The notes: generated from the letters alone by a model not told the origin. 64,000 nucleotides of DNA from Siphonodentalium dalli (GCA_032622095.1 CP136064.1:145653954-145717953), one strand, 5' to 3'. Positions 10,514 to 22,605 are shown, numbered from the stretch's first letter. Made by a program: numbers and translations.

Positions 10514-13500
10514 CCCAGAGGGGACACTGGGGCTCGTAGATGTATTTACTCTTCTCAACGGCATATGACACACATTGACGTTTGATGATCTCGGGTAAAC
10601 TGCACTTATTCAGCAGGGGCCAAGTTCGGAACTTCGTTGTGTTTTCGTGCCTCTGTACTCTATATCACCATTTAGCGTATGGGGGAATGTGTTTCGTATT
10701 TGCATTCCACCTAGCCGTGTACTTGAAATATGTGTCACGAGATTTTAACGATCCGTCGACGACGCTATACAGCCCGGAGAGTTGTACTAAAGTATGTATT
10801 TTTCCATTCTTGAAGAAACATCACTGATGTGCTAAATGCCTCAAACGAAACTTCTTGGACACACTTTAGGTGGACATAAATGCTGTCGAAGATAAGGCTA
10901 TATAATATAGTTTTCGTCTTATGCAATACCTAGCCTAAACTACGTATACCATGCTTGGGCATTGCTTGTCTCGTACTAAATGCACATGGCTCGATTGAAC
11001 ACCTAAACTTTGTCCACGTTATTTGGAAGGATATGGATGAGATATGTTGATATATACACACATTATCGATATACAGGATTTATACTTCGAGATAACTTCA
11101 ATTTTCGCACATAACTGAATTAAACGCTCATATTCATGCCAAACCAGAAATCATACACCAACAGCGAACGCTATTTATTGTTTCTTTGTTTCAAGAAAAG
11201 TCGGGACTCGCTTTTTAGAAATGCCATGACTTGAATCAGCTTAAATAAGTCTTTCCGCGGCATATTACTGACATATAGAGTTGGGATAAAAGTAGTTCAC
11301 GTACTTATTGGCATATTTTTATCACAGAAATCACATAATGTGTCACAAACGAGCGATGCTATGCACCAGACCGCTATGTGGTTTTAATCGCCACGTCTAT
11401 ATGTTTACCTCAGGATTGCCCGTCAGCCACATTGCATAGTGGTCGTTATAGCTAGTCCGTGTTGGCAAGAATTTTCTTGTACAATGCCAATTTTATTGCG
11501 ACGATACAACTGAATTGATAATTATCGGTAAAATATTTATCATAATGATTTATATTTGGGTGGAGAATGCTCCAATAAGTTTGATTTGGGACAGGCTTTT
11601 GTTAATGGGTACTTCGGCTACTAAACCAAATTATTGGTCGTAATTCGGTTACTAAACCAAATTATTGGTCCACGGATCACATTAGTTTGGACGCACCTTA
11701 TCGGGAAATATTTAGATGATTACAAACTCTCTTGGACATGTTTGGTTTTGGTCGAACTTATAAGTTTTTTTTTACCATAACAGTAGAAACCAGATTTTTT
11801 TCCTTGGTCAGGGGTGCGAAAGAGTGAATAGGGGCAACAATAAATGCCTTGGATATCAATTACCATGAGAGTGAAGTGTGCCCACCAGTGTAGCTACATA
11901 GGATATTGTATCTTGCAATAGTTTATAAAATGCTGTTCTACTGGCAAAAGTTTGATTTTCCGACAATCATGCTTTATATTTGGCAAATAATTACTCTTGT
12001 CTGGAAGTTCTGCCCTAGCCATTGGTTGATTATGGTGCCCATGGTTTTAGTACAACATTTGATATATGGAGCTAAATCAGCACAAATCAGGAAATGTTGA
12101 TTCTAGTACTGTTCACGTCTGTCTCTGTGGAAGTATCGGGATGCTACTATATGCAGTGACCAAACGGATCACCGCTTCAGCATTGTATCAGTCTTTATTT
12201 GGAAGTGTAGTTCGGGGCGGCTGCTTGGCTAATTTTCGATTATTTCCTTTTCATATGTTATCTCAAACTATTACTTGGTTCTTAGATTTAACCCCAACGG
12301 CAAGATACATTCTGTATTTGTCATTGAGAAGACGCTGTATAGTATAGCTGGACAATTGAAAGGTGTCAAGCCAGGACTGTGTCAGTAAATGACTCTCGCC
12401 TTGTTGAATGTTCGCAGAAAGTTCAATATGACGCTCTTCTTCAGTTAACATATCTCTTGGAGAAACAACTATGCGGGTTACTCCCCCCCCACAAGACCTT
12501 GAATAGAAGCAGGGCTGGGTTGAGAATTAACCCGCGATATATCGGATTCGACTGGGTCTGACATGTTGGCTGAGTTGGCTCCACAGGGAGTCACAAATGT
12601 TCACAGAGTGTCAAAAACAATTGTTGGCAAGAAAGTACTATTAATCAGATATAGTTTGACCTTTAATTGTCTCAATTCGCACATGGGTTGCATGTTTGGA
12701 TGCATGAGACGAAACAGCCACTGACAATGTTTGAACCATCACGGTTGCGTTGTTTTAAGTGTCAAAAGTTGCACGAGAGTTGCAATTCTACCCCAGGCCA
12801 TGTACACACGATTTGTTTACAACCAAAACATTTTCAAACTGTCGGTGCATATTCAGCAATCGGTCGTTCATGTCCCATTTGAGACTGTGAATTCAAAATA
12901 CAGAAAATTAAAGTTGAGACACAACTTTCAGGCAGACTTTGGCCGTCAGCAAGGCATCGTACATTTCCCCCAAAGGAAATATGTTGATGCCAGGATTCAG
13001 AACAATGTAGTAACTAGCAACTCAAATAAATCACTCATGATTCTGGCCCAACACCTGTATCACAGGCCATGGACACATCTACTCAAAATATGAGACAGTT
13101 GCTCCAGAACAATATGTTCACGTTGAGCATGTTGCTCCAAAACAATCGCCAAAATCTCTCACTCATTTTGACACTCAGAAACAATGGTTGATATTCGAGT
13201 TAGAAAATGTCAGCAGATACTCGAAGAGAAACGTTTGTGTTTGAGAGACACGGGACAGTGTTTGTTGGTTGAATCTGCTGGTTGCTGAGAGATTACATTC
13301 TTTGTCACCGACCATACCGTCAACCTGATTCATTGATAAAGGATCACGCCAGATGCATAACATAGTATAAATATCTTGTCAATGCTCATATATCTAAAGC
13401 AATCAACTTTACCTATTTCGACGTGTGGGGACTTGGTGCATTGAATTTTATTATTACTACTCATCGTTTATTCCACCTGTATGTTTATGCTAACTCCATG

Positions 13501-13869
13501 TGTCTAAGTCTGCATTCCAGTCAGTTCTTGAATATATTCTTGACTCCAAGTAGACACATTTCCATTTGAGTGCTTTTTTGTACATAGTTTAAACAGTATT
13601 TATTCCATGATATATTACAATGTATGAGATATAACAAATATATTTAAAAAATTATGTTGTCAAGGAACGGATTCGACACAAAGCATTGTGCTTATGTTTG
13701 TCGTTTCCGACGACATTACATGACACCCCATCCCGCGAGAATGTATAATGTGAAATCGACGTATCAACTAGTCTTGGAAACGGCAATGAGTACCTAGTTC
13801 ATTGTTTTATTCTTATTTACTGTCTGATTTTTTTTTACAAAGTTGACTTATAACAATAGTTGACATCTG
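10514..13869. other. No recognisable gene or element
   Basis: Long unique-looking stretch. A 31-bp duplication lies at about 11610-11671 (ACTAAACCAAATTATTGGTC twice). Open frames at 12066-12347 and 12731-13093 show no domain. No RNA gene was seen. Confidence 0.5.
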
Positions 13870-14215
13870 TATCAATCAGCGGCGTCCGTGAGTCCCAGAA
13901 GGTTTCCGAATGATAACTTTAGTTTTAGTTATCTGATTGTTTTCAAATTTGGTATATGGATTATTCATATGAAAATACAGGTCACGTTCGAATTTGGGTA
14001 CCGTCCGCCTATTTTACCGGAGTATGGTCCTTGTTGGCTTATGCTTTGACGATAATTTACGTTTCCGTGTGATAGCTTTAGTTATAATTGTCAGTTTGTT
14101 TTCAAATTTGGTATATGGATTACTCATATGAAAATTCAGATCATGTTCGAATTCAGGTTCAGTCTGCCCGTTTTTACCGCAGTTATGGTCCTTGTCGAAT
14201 TATAATTTTTCAACT
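13870..14215. repeat. Two copies of a 160-bp unit
   Basis: TTTTCAAATTTGGTATATGG occurs at about 13939 and 14099. In both copies it is followed by ATTxxTCATATGAAAAT, GTTCGAATT, a GTCxGCC block and TATGGTCCTTGT. This is an old tandem duplication with no coding content. Confidence 0.75.
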
Positions 14216-14634
14216 TAGAATTTTGTTGATTTTGTACAAATTTGAGGTTATATTTCGACTTTAAGAGTTTTTTTTCTTCAAATTAGGTGATTTGTATGCA
14301 GCTCAGTTATGAGACAATGCACAAGCATATTATCCATTCAATATACTTCTACAAAGACCACGCTTCAAATGAAGCCACCGTTTCGGGGGAATCTGTGGTC
14401 GAGCGGCCTTTTATATTAACTACCCAGCTCTTTCTGTGCTTATGCCTAGCGACTGAAACGACTTAAAACTTCAATCGATCAAGCAATCAACCAGGTTGCT
14501 ACATTATAGACATAGTAGGAGCATTTGGCATTGTCTTGTATATGCAAATGCTATGTAACGGGGGCTCTCGATGAGATTTAAAGTCTGATATACATGCATG
14601 GTTTCACAGTTATTTGATATATATTATAATGGGT
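14216..14634. other. No recognisable gene or element
   Basis: AT-rich spacer between a tandem duplication and the composite array. Nothing conserved was recognised. Confidence 0.5.
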
Positions 14635-15479
14635 CAAAAATAATAATTCGATATTTCTGTTTTATAGATATACTAGAAGGTGACCCGACTTCGTCCGGGC
14701 TTTGACCTTGAAATGACCATTTTGAATGTCAAGGCCAGGTGGGGTCCAACACCAACACCCGAAAAATGGTGGAAATCGACCCAGCGGATACCGGGAAATC
14801 GGCCCAGCGGATACCGAGATACCCTATGCATCAAATTTCGTCCGTAAAAATCCGCCAGTTTAACCCGATTTGATTTCCACTCAAGTATATAAACGCGCCT
14901 CATATACACACGCTCATTAATTATCAAGTTTCAACGTAAAGATAAATTACCATCGGTGCCCGAGATACCGCCAAGACGTCTGAAACAGTCAAATGCATCG
15001 GCCGGTTAAGCGTTAACGTGATCTAACGTTATGACCTCTAACGACGTCATAGAAGTTACGCATTGTTTTTATCCTGATGGGAGATAGTACCACTTATTCT
15101 TGATAATTGAGGCAGATAACTAAAACGGATACATACGCATTATATATCGTTGGAAAGAGGAAACACGAAAGATTCTCACAGTGTCATTATTATGACTGGC
15201 ATTTTATTATTCGCGCTGTTTCGAATCGATTTGTAAGCACCGAACTCAAATGAAAGTCCCGTAACACAGCGTAAAAACAGATTTGACCTCGGCACGTGAA
15301 AAGTTTACCTCGGATCTGAAAATTAATAGGCCCATGCCACCCCCTGGCCGAAAATACCCCCACATACCAAGTTTCATCGAAATCGGCTCGGTCGTTTTCG
15401 AGTCCATCGCGATCACACACACACACACACAGACACACACACAGATCTTCCAAAATATATAATAGACTAGCCGATGAGC

Positions 15480-15905
15480 CCGACGTTGTCCAGGCTATTC
15501 AAAAACCAAATTTTGTTGTCCGGTCTATTCAAAAACCAAAATTCAAGTCGATAGCTCTACCCGTTTCCGAGATCTGGTCTGCGCATGCGCGAAGCTGCGT
15601 CGCACGGGCTCGGCGACCCGATAAAATTCGTATCCGGGGCAAGATACATTCACATACCAAATTTCAAGTCGATAGCTCCACCCGTTTCCGATATCTCGTC
15701 TGCGCATGCGCGAAGCTGGCGTCGCACGGGCTCGGCGACCCGATAAAATTCGTATCCGGGGCAAGATACATTCACATAGCAAATTTCAAGTCGATAGCTC
15801 CGCCCGTTTCCGAGATCTCGTCTGCGCATGCGCGAAGCGGGCGCCGCACGGGCTCGCCAATACGACAACGGCGACCGCCTGGTCAAACTACACTCACGTA
15901 CCAAG
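15480..15905. repeat. Three 120-122-bp tandem units with NRF1-like palindromes
   Basis: GTCGATAGCTC begins units at 15548, 15668 and 15790. Each includes CTGCGCATGCGCGAAG, CGCACGGGCTCG and, in the first two, CGATAAAATTCGTATCCGGG. The core TGCGCATGCGC matches the known NRF1 recognition palindrome. The open frames over this array on both strands are repeat artefacts. Confidence 0.75.
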
Positions 15906-16081
15906 TTTCGTCCCGATCGGTCAAGAATCGTAGATTTGTATTAATGACAGACAGACAGACAGACAAACAAACAGAGGTCTTCAAAATATATATTTCGTCC
16001 CGATCGGTCAAGAATCGTATATTTGTATTAATGACAGACAGACAGACAGACAGACAAACAAACAGAGGTCTTCAAAATATA
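15906..16081. repeat. Tandem duplication of an 84-90-bp GACA-containing tail
   Basis: TTCGTCCCGATCGGTCAAGA at 15907 and 15992 begins two copies. Both run through a (GACA)n microsatellite of different length to GAGGTCTTCAAAATATAT. The copies differ mainly in repeat number, suggesting a recent duplication. Confidence 0.8.
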
Positions 16082-16275
16082 TATGAGATATATATATATA
16101 TATAATAAATTTTGGAACTGATTCACGTCAACTGCACTGGCCTTGCTATATATGTGGGTGTGATCTCAAAGAGTTCAAATGTACATTTCTTATCTGGATA
16201 ATGGTGACGGTTCCTGTTTCTCAAGATTATTAGGACGATATGGAACAAAAATAATAATTCGATATTTCTGTTTTA

Positions 16276-17067
16276 GAAATTTATCTGCATATATCTTATG
16301 GCCCTCAACACATTTAGGATGGCGATATACAAACTAAACGAATAAGTACATCGACAGACTTTATTCACGTCACTTTTCTGCAAGATAGTTTCTACACCAA
16401 CGTATAATGGTAATGGTCACCTGCTCACATAATATATGAGTTGTCTTGCATTAAGTTTTTGTCTGTTCATTAGATGCTCAAGAGATGTACTCGTTTGTCT
16501 ATGAGGCAATCCATGTCCCGACATATACTACATATTTCTCGGGATAAGTGGCGTGAACTCTATTCTGAGCAAATACCACGTGTTCAGCGCCTTGGCATTT
16601 TACTTTTGTAAGTCAGCCAAATTGATTTTGGACAGAACACATTTATTATTTAATCTGGAAAGATGGCTTCAGCAAATCGATATGTCTATGCTGACTCAGT
16701 ATGTTGGATGTCGCGTCCAAATACCGACGTTTCTAGAATATTTCTGTCTCGCCAGTGGTAAATTATGACTTCTCTGTCTGTAATTGTGACTATCGTGATG
16801 TGATCTATATTCGATTGTTTCTTACTTAAACGGCTGATATTGCGGGGACATTGAAAAATACGTGTGTTGTAGTAAATGTGTTAGACCCTTGTTGGTGTGT
16901 CAGAATATTTAACATTGCGATAAAATGTGCACACTTCCCCCCCCCCCCCCAGATATTCCAGAGGCTTAATTTTACTGACGTTTTTGTATTCACGATAATC
17001 TACATTGTAGTCATAAGATGCTCCATCCATTTTGACACCAGAGCTGTACTATTTGTACCCTCGATAC
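16276..17067. other. No recognisable gene or element
   Basis: Only a C14-type homopolymer near 16937 and short meaningless open frames were seen. Confidence 0.5.
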
Positions 17068-18262
17068 ACTCTAAGAAATAAGGGTTCTTTGTGGTTCTTT
17101 GAAGAACTCAAGGGTTATCTTGAGAACCCATAGGTTCCTCGGTGTCAGAAAAGGTTCTCTGTACTCGATAGGGTTCGTCGGTGTTTGACTAGGGTTCTTT
17201 TGGATGCTGAAGGGTTCATGACCAAACAATAATGAAGTTGTTACATGTACCATGGAGCCGAATTGAGTGATGAACATGAATAAAACATCAACCAGAGAGA
17301 AAGGAGGAGTATGTGTTTGTTCGCAGGGTTGGGGAATAGTAATGTATAATAGTAATAGTACTCTACTATATATTTCGATACTTTCGTGTGTGTGTGTCCT
17401 TTATAAACTCGAAAACAGCTTGACCAATTGAGCCAAAACTTGCTATCTAAGGGTAAAAACCACAGGCAGTGCACTCAGACCATTATAGTTTACGGAATGT
17501 CGCGATATACGCAATAAGAAAACATACTCTTTTTTTATCATCGTACGCTATTCCATCTGGAGTTCTTATAAAGGTTTTCTAAAGAACCATGTTGGGATAG
17601 ATTATGGTTCCCTTAAGAACCATGTTCTGATATATGATAGGTTCTCTGAAGAACCCTGGTGTGATAATCGTAAAATACACATAAATATATGTTAAAGTGC
17701 AGACTAATTCACCACCTTCGGGTATTCAAGAATATGAATCACACCAAAATTAAGCGAATTGTATATGGAACGTGTAGGTATAAGCTGCCTTGTATATATC
17801 ATTCCCCAAATGCTTCAATATTATGACAATCTATTAGTTATTATAAAACACCTCAAAGTGCACTGAACGTCGCGATATACGCAAGAGCGCAAACATACTA
17901 TATTATCATCGTACGCTATTCCATCCTACATGTTCTCTGAAGTTCTCTGTTGGGGTAGATTATGGATCCCTTACGAACCCTGTTCTGATATATGAACGGT
18001 TTTCTGGAGAAACCTCGTGTGACCCTTATGATTGTGTCCTCCGAAGTACCATCTGGGGTTCTTATAAAGGTTCCCTGAAGAACCATGTTCATATTATGGT
18101 TCCCTTAAGAACCATCTTGGGGTTCTTCTGTTGAACCTTATGATAGGGTTCTTCAGTAGAACCTTATGATGGGGTCCTTCGAAGCACCAAATAATGTGCT
18201 CCTATTGTGACAAGGTGAAGAACCTTTTTGGGTTCTCGGAAGGACTTCTGGTTCTAAGAGTG
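17068..18262. mobile_element. TA-flanked 1.2-kb MITE with internal GGTTCTYTGAAGAACC repeats
   Basis: The ends are inverted: CACTCTAAGAA at 17068 and TTCTAAGAGTG ending at 18262, each flanked by TA, as expected for a TA target duplication. Inside, near-palindromic GGTTCTTTGAAGAACC phrases recur many times (17080-17220, 17560-17660, 17930-18250). A 370-bp segment is duplicated in tandem; the landmark GTCGCGATATACGCAA lies at 17499 and 17869. No transposase frame was found. The family is not named; TA targets fit mariner-like or PIF-like elements among others. Confidence 0.7.
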
Positions 18263-18684
18263 TAATAGACAATATTTATATCGAAAACATGAGCCCATCT
18301 ATGGGATATTTCGGTTGTAAGATATCGACGTTCAAATGATGCAGTTTTGTAAGGTGTTGAATTTTTGTCTGGTGACCAAACAATTTAAAATTTCACATGT
18401 GATGAAACGCGTGTATGGCTTTATCGTCCATTGGTGACGAATAGTAAAGAGCGTTCCTATTATGTACTGTTATGTCCGTTTTCATCATGTTAGTGCATGT
18501 TATATTATTGTTTGTGATGCTTGTGTGAATTAATGTTAAATCTTTAAAATGTTAATTACATGTTTTATTTGTCTGGTAAGATTCGTTTTCTAACATTTTG
18601 ACTAATTGGGTATCAAATTGAATGGGTAGTTTTTAAACGAAGCGATCATTTATTTGTTACGCAAATGTTTTCTAACAAGTTCAA
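18263..18684. other. No recognisable gene or element
   Basis: AT-rich spacer without visible structure. Confidence 0.5.
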
Positions 18685-18689
18685 ATTCA

Positions 18690-18905
18690 AATAGTTTTAT
18701 TGCCTTCGCCAAAAAAATGTCATTTAAGACAAAATACATACAATGAACACAACATAATATATATCACGCTCGCGCCACCATAAAAATTACACCACGCATC
18801 CTGACTTTCCAAAACTGATCTGGGATCCCACTGACTATCCCTTCCAGTGTCGGTTTGCGACACAGGGCAGCTGATAATCAGGTAGTGCACAATACATACT
18901 TAAGA
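18690..18905 (-). mobile_element. Possible LINE 3' end, reversed
   Basis: TAGTTTTATTGCCTTCGCC followed by AAGACAAAATACATACAATG resembles the reversed polyadenylation end of a LINE. Similar TTTATTTxxACAATAxACAT phrases occur at 24702, 28010 and 50711. No coding part is attached, so the call rests only on this similarity. Confidence 0.35.
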
Positions 18906-18986
18906 CCACCCACCACTACTAACAATTCATTTATGTAGTAACTTAATATGGATTACAAGTATTGCTCTATATAGATGCCTATATAT

Positions 18987-18988
<2 letters not shown>

Positions 18989-19066
<78 letters not shown>
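18989..19066. repeat. (AT)n microsatellite
   Basis: A nearly pure AT dinucleotide run of about 75 bp, likely variable in length. It generates spurious open frames of alternating I and Y. Confidence 0.95.
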
Positions 19067-19068
<2 letters not shown>

Positions 19069-19071
19069 CGG

Positions 19072-19131
19072 AGCGCCAGTGAGTTGAGTTTATCACTCCC
19101 AAGCGCGAGTGAGTTGAGTTTATCACTCCCA
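19072..19131. repeat. 30-bp tandem duplication
   Basis: GCGCCAGTGAGTTGAGTTTA and GCGCGAGTGAGTTGAGTTTA start two adjacent 30-bp copies directly beside the AT microsatellite. Confidence 0.9.
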
Positions 19132-19837
19132 ACAAGAAGACACGATTGAGATGATATATCCAATTTAGACGATGTATAAGCCCGGTGATAACGGGACGAT
19201 TAATTACATTTTTTGCACGGGATTAATATGAATTCGTCAGTGTACAAGTCATTATGTCGAAAGTAAACTCCTGGACGGTCAACAGTAAAACGCCCAATTC
19301 TGCAATAGTGGCTGGAACAAATATATGAAGATAAGAGAGCTGACCCATTTATATCAGAATTGCGGTGAGCAAAGTTATATGTAAAACGTATTTACATGCG
19401 GAGACGGACTAGAAGTGTTAGGAATTTCGAACTGATGCCAATTTAGTCATGACCAATTTCACACCACTATAATAGTGGTTTAAATATTAAACTATGAAAT
19501 CATTTGCAACCTATTTTCGATGCGAAATCTCCAACTGAGGGTGTGTTAGGCTTGAAACTTCCAACCAAATGTTGAATATTTTTACCAAAGTTTAGGGTGG
19601 GGCATGTCACTGCATCCGTGCGTATATAGAACTCAATGTTACAATGTTTCTCCCGCCGCAGCAAACATGTAAGTTGCATGGATGGGTGTGCCCACTCAGC
19701 CCAATAGCAGAACATTCTGCAAAAATATATTTTGTATTAATTTATGCGTGAGAAAACGAAGTGACATTGACGAAATTAGTTCTGTATACACCATTTTCAT
19801 CAAAATTATTTTTATTATGTTCGACTGACGTCTACTG
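19132..19837. other. No recognisable gene or element
   Basis: Nothing conserved was recognised on either strand. Confidence 0.5.
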
Positions 19838-19857
19838 ACATTACAAAATTAAGACTG

Positions 19858-21579
19858 CACCCGGGACCGCCCGAGGACCGCCCGGGTGCCCCCATGGGCC
19901 CGTGGACACTATATCTCGACGTTATAAGGTAGCGAAATGCCACCTGAGGGCAACATAGAAGATTTTACTCGCTCGCTCGTCTCCGGCCGGTGTTATTAAC
20001 CCCGAAAATGCCGATATTGGCTAAGTGAGCCCGGATGATCTCGGGTGATCCCGAGTGTCTTCGTGTGTTTTCGGACAGCATATTTTGGTGATACGTGGTG
20101 GTGCAATACCACCTGAGTGTGACTTTCAAATATTGACTCGTTGACGCGTCCACGGCCGATGATATTAACCCCTCGAAATCCGGTAAAATACCATAAAAAC
20201 AAAAAGAGCCCGGGACCGTCCGAGACCACCCGGGCGCCCCCGTGGACCCGTGGACACTATATCTCGACGTTATAACGTAGCGGCATACCCCACGAGGTCA
20301 ACATAGAAAATTTAACAAGCTAGCTCGTCTCTGACCGGTGTTATTAACCCCGCAAATGCCGATATTGGCTAAGAGAGCCCGGGGGAGCCCGGATGTCTCC
20401 GTGTGTTTTCGGACAGTATATTTTGGTAATGCGTGGTAGAGCAATACCACCTGAGAGTGACATCCAAATATTGACTCGTTGACGCGTCCACGGCCGATGT
20501 TATTAACCCCTCAAAATCCGGTAAAATACCATATAAACAAAAAGAGTCCGGGACCGCCCGGGACGCCCGGGCACCCCCATGGACCCGTGGACACTATATC
20601 TCGATGTTATAACGTAGCGGCATACCACACGAGGTCAACATAGAAAATTTAACAAGCTCGATCGTCTCCGGCCGGTGTTTTATTTACCCCCCCCCCCAGC
20701 AATATTGACGACGTCTCGAAACTGTAAGCAAGACTGTTTACAAACATACAATTCTCCTAGTATGGCTATGAAATAAATTGAAATTGACTCATGTATTAAT
20801 CCCTCAGGTGGTATTTCGCTACATAATAACGTCGAGATATAGTGTCCACGGGCCCATTGGGGCGCCCGGCCTCTCCCGGGCTCTTATTGTTGATACGGTA
20901 TTTCACCGGATTTTGAGGGGTTAATGACATCGGTCGTGGACGCGTCAGCGAGTCAATATTTGGATGTCGCACTCAGATGTATTGCACTACCACAGTGCAC
21001 ATCACCAAAATATATTGTCCGAAAGCACAAACAAACGCCCGGGCTCCACCGGGCTCTCTTAGCCAATATCGGCATTTGCGGGGTTAATAACATCGGCCGG
21101 AGACGATCGAGCTTGTTAAATGTTCTAGGTTGACCTCGTGGGGTATGCCGCTACGTTATAACGTCGAGATATGGTGTCAACGTGTCCATGGGGGCGCCCG
21201 GGCGGTCCCGGGCTCTTTTTGTTTTTATGGTATTTTACCGGATTTTGAGGGGTTAATAACATCGGCCGTGGACGCGGCGTCAACGAGTCATTATTTGGAA
21301 GTCACACTCAGGTGGTATTGCACCACCACGTATCACCAAAATATACTGTCCGAAAACACACGAAGACACCCAGGATCACCCGGGATCATCCGGGCTCTCT
21401 TAGCCAATATCGGCATTTGCGGGGTCAATAACAACAACCGGAGACGAGCGAGCGAGTAAAATCTTCTATGTTGCCCTCAGGTGGAATGTCGCTACATTAT
21501 AACGTCGAGATATAGTGTCCACGGGCCCATGGGGGCGCCCGGGCGGTCCCGGGCGGTCCCCGGGCGGTAATTAGTCACA
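19858..21579. mobile_element. 1.7-kb GC-rich palindromic array
   Basis: Units of about 340 bp run in one orientation from 19858 to about 20690 (CGCGTCCACGGCCGAT at 20143 and 20481). They then run in the opposite orientation from about 20810 to 21579 (CATCGGCCGTGGACGCG-type text at 20929 and 21260). The centre lies near 20750, where a C-run and AT-rich spacer sit. Units are dense in CCCGGG. The right terminus, GGTAATTAGTCACAC, equals the end of the single element at 9936-10513. The left terminus lacks that end and looks truncated. There are no coding frames. It appears to be an amplified, inverted form of the same foldback family. Confidence 0.75.
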
Positions 21580-21824
21580 CCGCTTGCCATTTAAACGCAC
21601 AAACTATTAAAGACATTGGATAGCTATGGTCGGACATTTGTAAAATCATTACAATTCACCAATAAATCTAATGATATATACTGATATTGCAACAAGTATC
21701 GTACAAGGTATAGTTTCAGATTGGCCGTATCTTCAGGCGGCGCGAAATGAGTTTGTTTCTATAAATAGAAAACGAATAGTAGGCAAGTAAAGTAGGAATC
21801 CTATTGGGGTACTATTATATAGAT

Positions 21825-21914
21825 AATGAATGGCTTGGCGTTGACTATGCCAAAATAGTGGTCCTCGAGGAGGAATAGTCCACGAGCCGCATAGTCAACG
21901 ACAAGACATTCATT
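21825..21914. repeat. Imperfect hairpin
   Basis: AATGAATGGCTTGGCGTTGA is inverted in CATAGTCAACG...CATTCATT. The arms are about 31 bp with two mismatches, around a GC-rich loop. Confidence 0.65.
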
Positions 21915-22169
21915 ATTCATTATAGTATATCGAACATTGGTGCCAATTCTCACACAATTTCTCTGTCTGATTTGTCACAATTATATTTACCGTGAATTTT
22001 GGAAATCGATCTCAGATTTTACAATTTACGGCAATCTTTTGACAATGGCAGGGGAGCATAACTATGTTATTAGTTACATCTAACAGCATCTCTTCGTGAT
22101 TCATGCATTAATTTCTATAAATACGTCATTAGTAAAGAGATTTTGGCGAAATTTTAGAAGTGGTTGGTT

Positions 22170-22210
22170 CGTTTTAATCGAAGTTCACTTGCTTAACTTC
22201 GATTAAAACG
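22170..22210. repeat. Perfect 16-bp stem with 9-nt loop
   Basis: CGTTTTAATCGAAGTT pairs exactly with AACTTCGATTAAAACG across the loop CACTTGCTT. No terminator or RNA role can be assigned in this context. Confidence 0.75.
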
Positions 22211-22479
22211 GAAATAACGCCCACTGGCATTGCAAAATTAGGACTTGCCGCTTGCCAACTAAACGGACAAACTATTAAATACACTGGATAGCAATGATCG
22301 GACATTTGTAAGATCATTACAATTCAAAAAAACAAATCTAATGATATACCAATATTGCAACAGTTATCGTACAAGGTATAGTTTAAGATTGAACGTATCT
22401 TCGGGCGGCAACCCGATTTCGTGAAATGAGTTTGTTACTATAAAGAATAGTAGGCATGTAGGAATCCTACTGGAGTACT

Positions 22480-22605
22480 ATCGTAAAATAGTATAGCAAT
22501 GTGCAGCCAATCAGAATGCGAGAAAGTCACGTGAGATATAATATCGTAAAATAGTATAGCCGTGTGCAGCCAATCAGAATGCGAGAAAGTCACGTGAGAT
22601 ATAAT
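22480..22605. repeat. 63-bp tandem duplication
   Basis: ATCGTAAAATAGTATAGC starts two almost identical copies, at 22480 and 22543. Both contain CAGCCAATCAGAATGCG and GTCACGTGAGATATAAT. The 69-codon minus-strand frame here is a by-product. Confidence 0.9.

Larger units (their letters stand above)
14635..16275. mobile_element. Composite repeat block bounded by 30-bp direct repeats
   Basis: A perfect 30-bp direct repeat beginning CAAAAATAATAATTCGATAT lies at 14635-14664 and 16246-16275. Between the two copies are several modules opening with a CCCGAC..CGTCCGGGC-type phrase (14675, 15479). They end in a GACA- or CACA-rich run followed by TTCCAAAATATATAATAGA or a variant (15445, 15978, 16068). 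The direct repeats may be an unusually long target duplication or the relic of a segmental duplication. No protein is encoded. Confidence 0.6.
21580..22478. repeat. Tandem 668-bp unit, one full and one partial copy
   Basis: CGCTTGCC starts matching segments at 21581 and 22249. Both continue through ACAAACTATTAAA, GGTCGGACATTTGTAA or a variant, CGTACAAGGTATAGTTT, GAAATGAGTTTGTT and AGTAGG. The words before the second copy (CATTGCAAAATTAGGACT) match 19839-19857, left of the palindromic array. That array therefore sits inside the first copy. Confidence 0.75.

Noticed and set aside
15190-15933. Overlapping open frames on both strands
   Set aside because: They fall in GC-rich tandem units and a CA microsatellite; the peptides are repeat translations (CVCVC, RMRRRD).
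18927-19163. Alternating Ile-Tyr open frames
   Set aside because: Translation of the (AT)n microsatellite.
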